Shown piece by piece: positions 61,276 through 64,000 of a DNA stretch of 64,000 nt. Location of the stretch: NCBI GenBank assembly GCA_023078555.1, contig CM041199.1:6143315-6207314 (forward strand), written 5' to 3'. The DNA is from Ulva prolifera (lineage: Eukaryota > Chlorophyta > Ulvophyceae > Ulvales > Ulvaceae). Position 1 is the first letter of the stretch, and the number at the start of each line of letters is the position of its first letter. Both the position numbers and the translations under genes were made by a program. The notes beneath the pieces were generated by a model, which had not been told where the DNA came from, did not search any database, and worked only from the letters and a program-made list of their open reading frames with translations.

Positions 61276-61382
61276 CAACCGTACGCAACCCACAGGACCT
61301 CCTACTGTGCTAGGCAAGGTGGTCACACACGATTTCCAAAAGCGTCTGCAGAAACCCACAATCTCACGATCCTGAACAGGAT
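61276..61382. repeat. dispersed repeat, copy 2 (partner 8688-8792)
   Basis: It aligns with the copy in lipase paralog 1 intron 4, with the best match over CCCACAGGACCTCCTACTGT and the following AGGTGGTCAC. The minus strand contains TAGCACAGTAGG, which matches the tRNA A-box consensus. Confidence 0.55.
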
Positions 61383-64000
61383 CCTCCGGGCCTCGTAGAC
61401 TTTACACTGTCCTCAAACATCGGACACAATCGCGCAAGCATGCGATCTTGCATATGGTTGATACGCGCGCAATATTAAATGCCCAACTGGTGGCTGCTGG
61501 GGAGGGAAGGGGGGGGGGGGGGAGTCCTTCAGCCACAGCATGATGCAGTGCAGACGATCTGCCCTAGAGCAGCTGTAATGGACAGATCGCGAACATGTCA
61601 CTGCAATGGACAGATCGCGCACATGTCGACACGCATGCTGGGTAGATGCATATATGTACACAGCGGGGCATGCGCATCTACCCGCAGCCCTGCGCAAGGC
61701 GCGGCGCTTGAGCAATTGCTGGACAGCGCCAGTTGCAGTTTGTGTACACGTAAGGCACTCACGCCGCCGCCACCGCCTGCTTGGCTGCCACGTGGCGCCT
61801 TCACGGACGCAGCTGCATTAGCCCCATTAACGTGCGCCTCTACAATTTGACGGTGAAAGCGCAATACTGTACACTGTCTGACGCGTACGTATTATCAGTT
61901 GAAAGGTGTAGCAGACTACGATGCTACCCGCCGAAATGTCCGGAAGGCACGATCTCTTTAAAATGACCACCGTCCCGAGGCGGCGCCCGGCGGCCACCGT
62001 CATGCCTCGACCTTTACGAATCCGCCCTGACGGTAGCGTTCACACTGGTCACTTTTACCTCAAGCACGAGCTGCACAGAATGCGTTGCATAGAAACAATC
62101 AGCCTCTACGTATTGCACATCAATGGTATGATATCATTCATGTGTGCTGTACGGACATTCATCAGCTATCTGCGACCGGACCTGGTTAGTCACGCCGATG
62201 TTAGCACAAGGCTGCAGCGTGGCGTGCAAACTGAAATAAAGTGTTTGGAAACGTCATATAATTGTCTCAATCGCTTTCCGTTATGGCTACGCAGCACCTG
62301 CCGTGTCTGGGGAACGGCCATGCTGCTGTGTCATTATAATGACTTGCGCCGGCTCGTCCGCAAGGACGTGTGTCTGCTGCCACATAGCTGCATCACAACG
62401 AAGTATCGATTGACAAGCAGTGCTGGCTGTTGCGGCATTGTCTCCCCGATGAGCAGGGAGGTCCGCTCGCTTGGCAATAGTTTCTAGTCCACAAATGATA
62501 CGCTGACCTCGCCTGCGGTCCGTGAGCGTCGCCCGACGCGCAGCATGATGGATCAAAGACTACATACTTATGAAACTCACTGTGCTTGTGTCTGTGCCGA
62601 AGACAGACTGCTGCACATTCACTGCACGCGTACGGCAACACGATCTGATACGAGGAGGCAAGCGCGACAACACTCATCGTTCCGCTATAATAATGAACCT
62701 GTGTTGCAAACTGTTGCTTTCAGGCTCCGCTTAGTGCTACTGGTGGTGTTCTCTAGCTACCATGCGTCGAGGCCCTCGAGTGTTATGCAACAACCGAGCG
62801 GCGCAATTGTTCACTGGCGATCATCCGACAAAACTGCAGTGCTTGCAAGCAAGCGTACATCACACAGCACGAAATATCTTACATGGAGCTTGTGTGCCGG
62901 TCAGGAGTGGGCCGGCCAAGACAGTTCGGAAAGACAATCCTTTGGCACAGCAGCGTTGTATTCGCAGACCACTCTCGCCAACAACGCAGACATGTCACGC
63001 AACGCAGAGCGCCATATCGTTGACAAGAAACATATGCTTTGTTTTGTGGCCTTTGTTTTGTGGCAATGTCGGAAGAAGCCCTCTGTCTTTCTCGCTACAA
63101 GGCTGCGCAGTTGCACCCGGTGGTATGCTGGTGGCTGCGTGCCAAGTACTGTCGACGTCATGCGCAGCTTAAGCTGGTCATCATCAGGCGCGAGCTTCAG
63201 CTTGTATGAGCTTGCACCTAGTACACGTCGACGGCATGTCTCGAATCCACGAGATTCCCGACCGCCCATTGTGAAATCCGGCGGTTGGAACAGTCGGCGG
63301 CCATGATAATGATCACTAGAGTCTCGAACCAGCTGAGATCTGATGCGCGACCACATCCTTTCACTTCCAGCCCTACCAGCTTCACATATGTATAGTGTCA
63401 CAATCACACATATTGTATTGCAACTCAACCAGCCAGACCAAGTCCCTATGCTGTGGCGTGTGCGATCTCGCGTCATGAACATCGCACATGCATACGGCGA
63501 GCGTCTCGCGTCCGTACGTGGTAGCGGTCGTGAGTCACACGTAACGCAGAGCTGATTTCGAGCGTCATGCTGCGGCATGCATGCGCATCAAAGGTTCACA
63601 CAGACGCACAGGCGACGCGAGGGCACTGTGGCAATCCATTGATATGACCGCTCTACAACTGGACCCTTGCACGTCGCGACACTGGATTGGAACAGGCACG
63701 CATGAATGGCGTGTACTTTTCTACTTCAGATAGACCACACATGGATGGCGTGCCCGACCGCACCGTGACGGCGGGACACTCAAAATGTACGACACAGTGT
63801 TTCGAGAGACATGAGACACGCCGGCGCCGTCCGTTCGCGCTGGAGAAATGGACGTGAAACGGAGCCACGTTCACGTTGCCGTTGAGCAGCACAACGCCGA
63901 AGGTTTGAATGGAGGTCTCCGTTCAAAACCCAGCCAGCACTGACCACGGCAAGTGTTACAAGTTCAAGTATTTGCAAGTATTCGAATTCGGTAGCTATCT

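Larger units (their letters stand above)
60734..64000. other. region without a supportable gene
   Basis: It holds homopolymers (G36 at 60909-60944 and G14 near 61509-61522) and the second copy of the dispersed repeat. Base composition from about 61.8 kb onward is near even. Open frames of 188 to 253 codons occur on both strands but overlap each other, lack G/C third-position bias and show no motif. The left end should contain the promoter of the PPPP-rich membrane protein gene. Confidence 0.5.

Noticed and set aside
61921-63578. Open frames of about 188 (plus), 253 (plus) and 225 (minus) codons
   Set aside because: They overlap on opposite strands, lack the third-position bias of real genes in this window and show no recognisable motif.
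1-64000. Search for reverse transcriptase, integrase, transposase and capsid-like coding remains
   Set aside because: I saw no recognisable motif blocks or terminal repeats of such elements in any frame; the only mobile-looking item is the short dispersed repeat pair.

Overview
This is a nuclear fragment from an intron-rich, GC-rich eukaryote. Coding exons are flanked by consistent GT-AG introns, most often with donors like GTGCG and acceptors like GTGCAG. Codons favour G or C at the third position. The introns hold homopolymer-C tracts, a long CA microsatellite and very many TGCATGCA words. There are no operons, Shine-Dalgarno sites or bacterial genes. The splice-site style and gene content fit a unicellular alga, with a green alga as my best guess (low confidence). 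I assembled the gene models by hand by matching splice phases; no RNA evidence was available.

Layout. (1) 1-19751, minus strand: a head-to-tail array of three paralogous genes for a polytopic membrane protein ending in a class-3 (GHSLGG) lipase domain. The first runs off the left edge, the second spans 4605-10867 and the third 13585-19751. The first two share a recent segmental duplication that includes their upstream DNA, and a worn relic of another 3' end lies at about 12680-12860. (2) 22110 to about 29861 or beyond, minus: an OCRL/INPP5B-like inositol polyphosphate 5-phosphatase with ASH and RhoGAP domains and a large acidic insertion in the catalytic domain. (3) 33072-34714, minus: a secreted protein with two CBM1-like cysteine-rich modules and a polyproline tail. 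(4) 38259-42535, plus: a TMEM209-type (CytochromB561_N family) two-pass membrane protein, probably of the nuclear envelope. (5) 43900-44365, plus: a two-exon gene for a 100-residue basic protein I do not recognise. (6) about 44543-58330, plus: one very large gene, or two neighbours, encoding an unrecognised protein with a SUMO-interacting motif, a tandem repeat of paired SUMO-acceptor motifs, an RS-like stretch, a proline-rich stretch and a long helical C-terminus. (7) 59676-60733, minus: a small membrane protein with a PPPP-rich tail. (8) 60734-64000: no supportable gene, but homopolymers and a dispersed repeat.

The stretch from about 28.6 to 44.5 kb looks visibly less GC-rich than its flanks, and exon calls there are harder. 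The lipid theme (three lipases beside a phosphoinositide phosphatase) may be coincidence, since eukaryotic neighbours need not act together. The two most unusual items are the SUMO-platform-like protein and the recurrent poly-C tracts placed directly after 5' splice sites.
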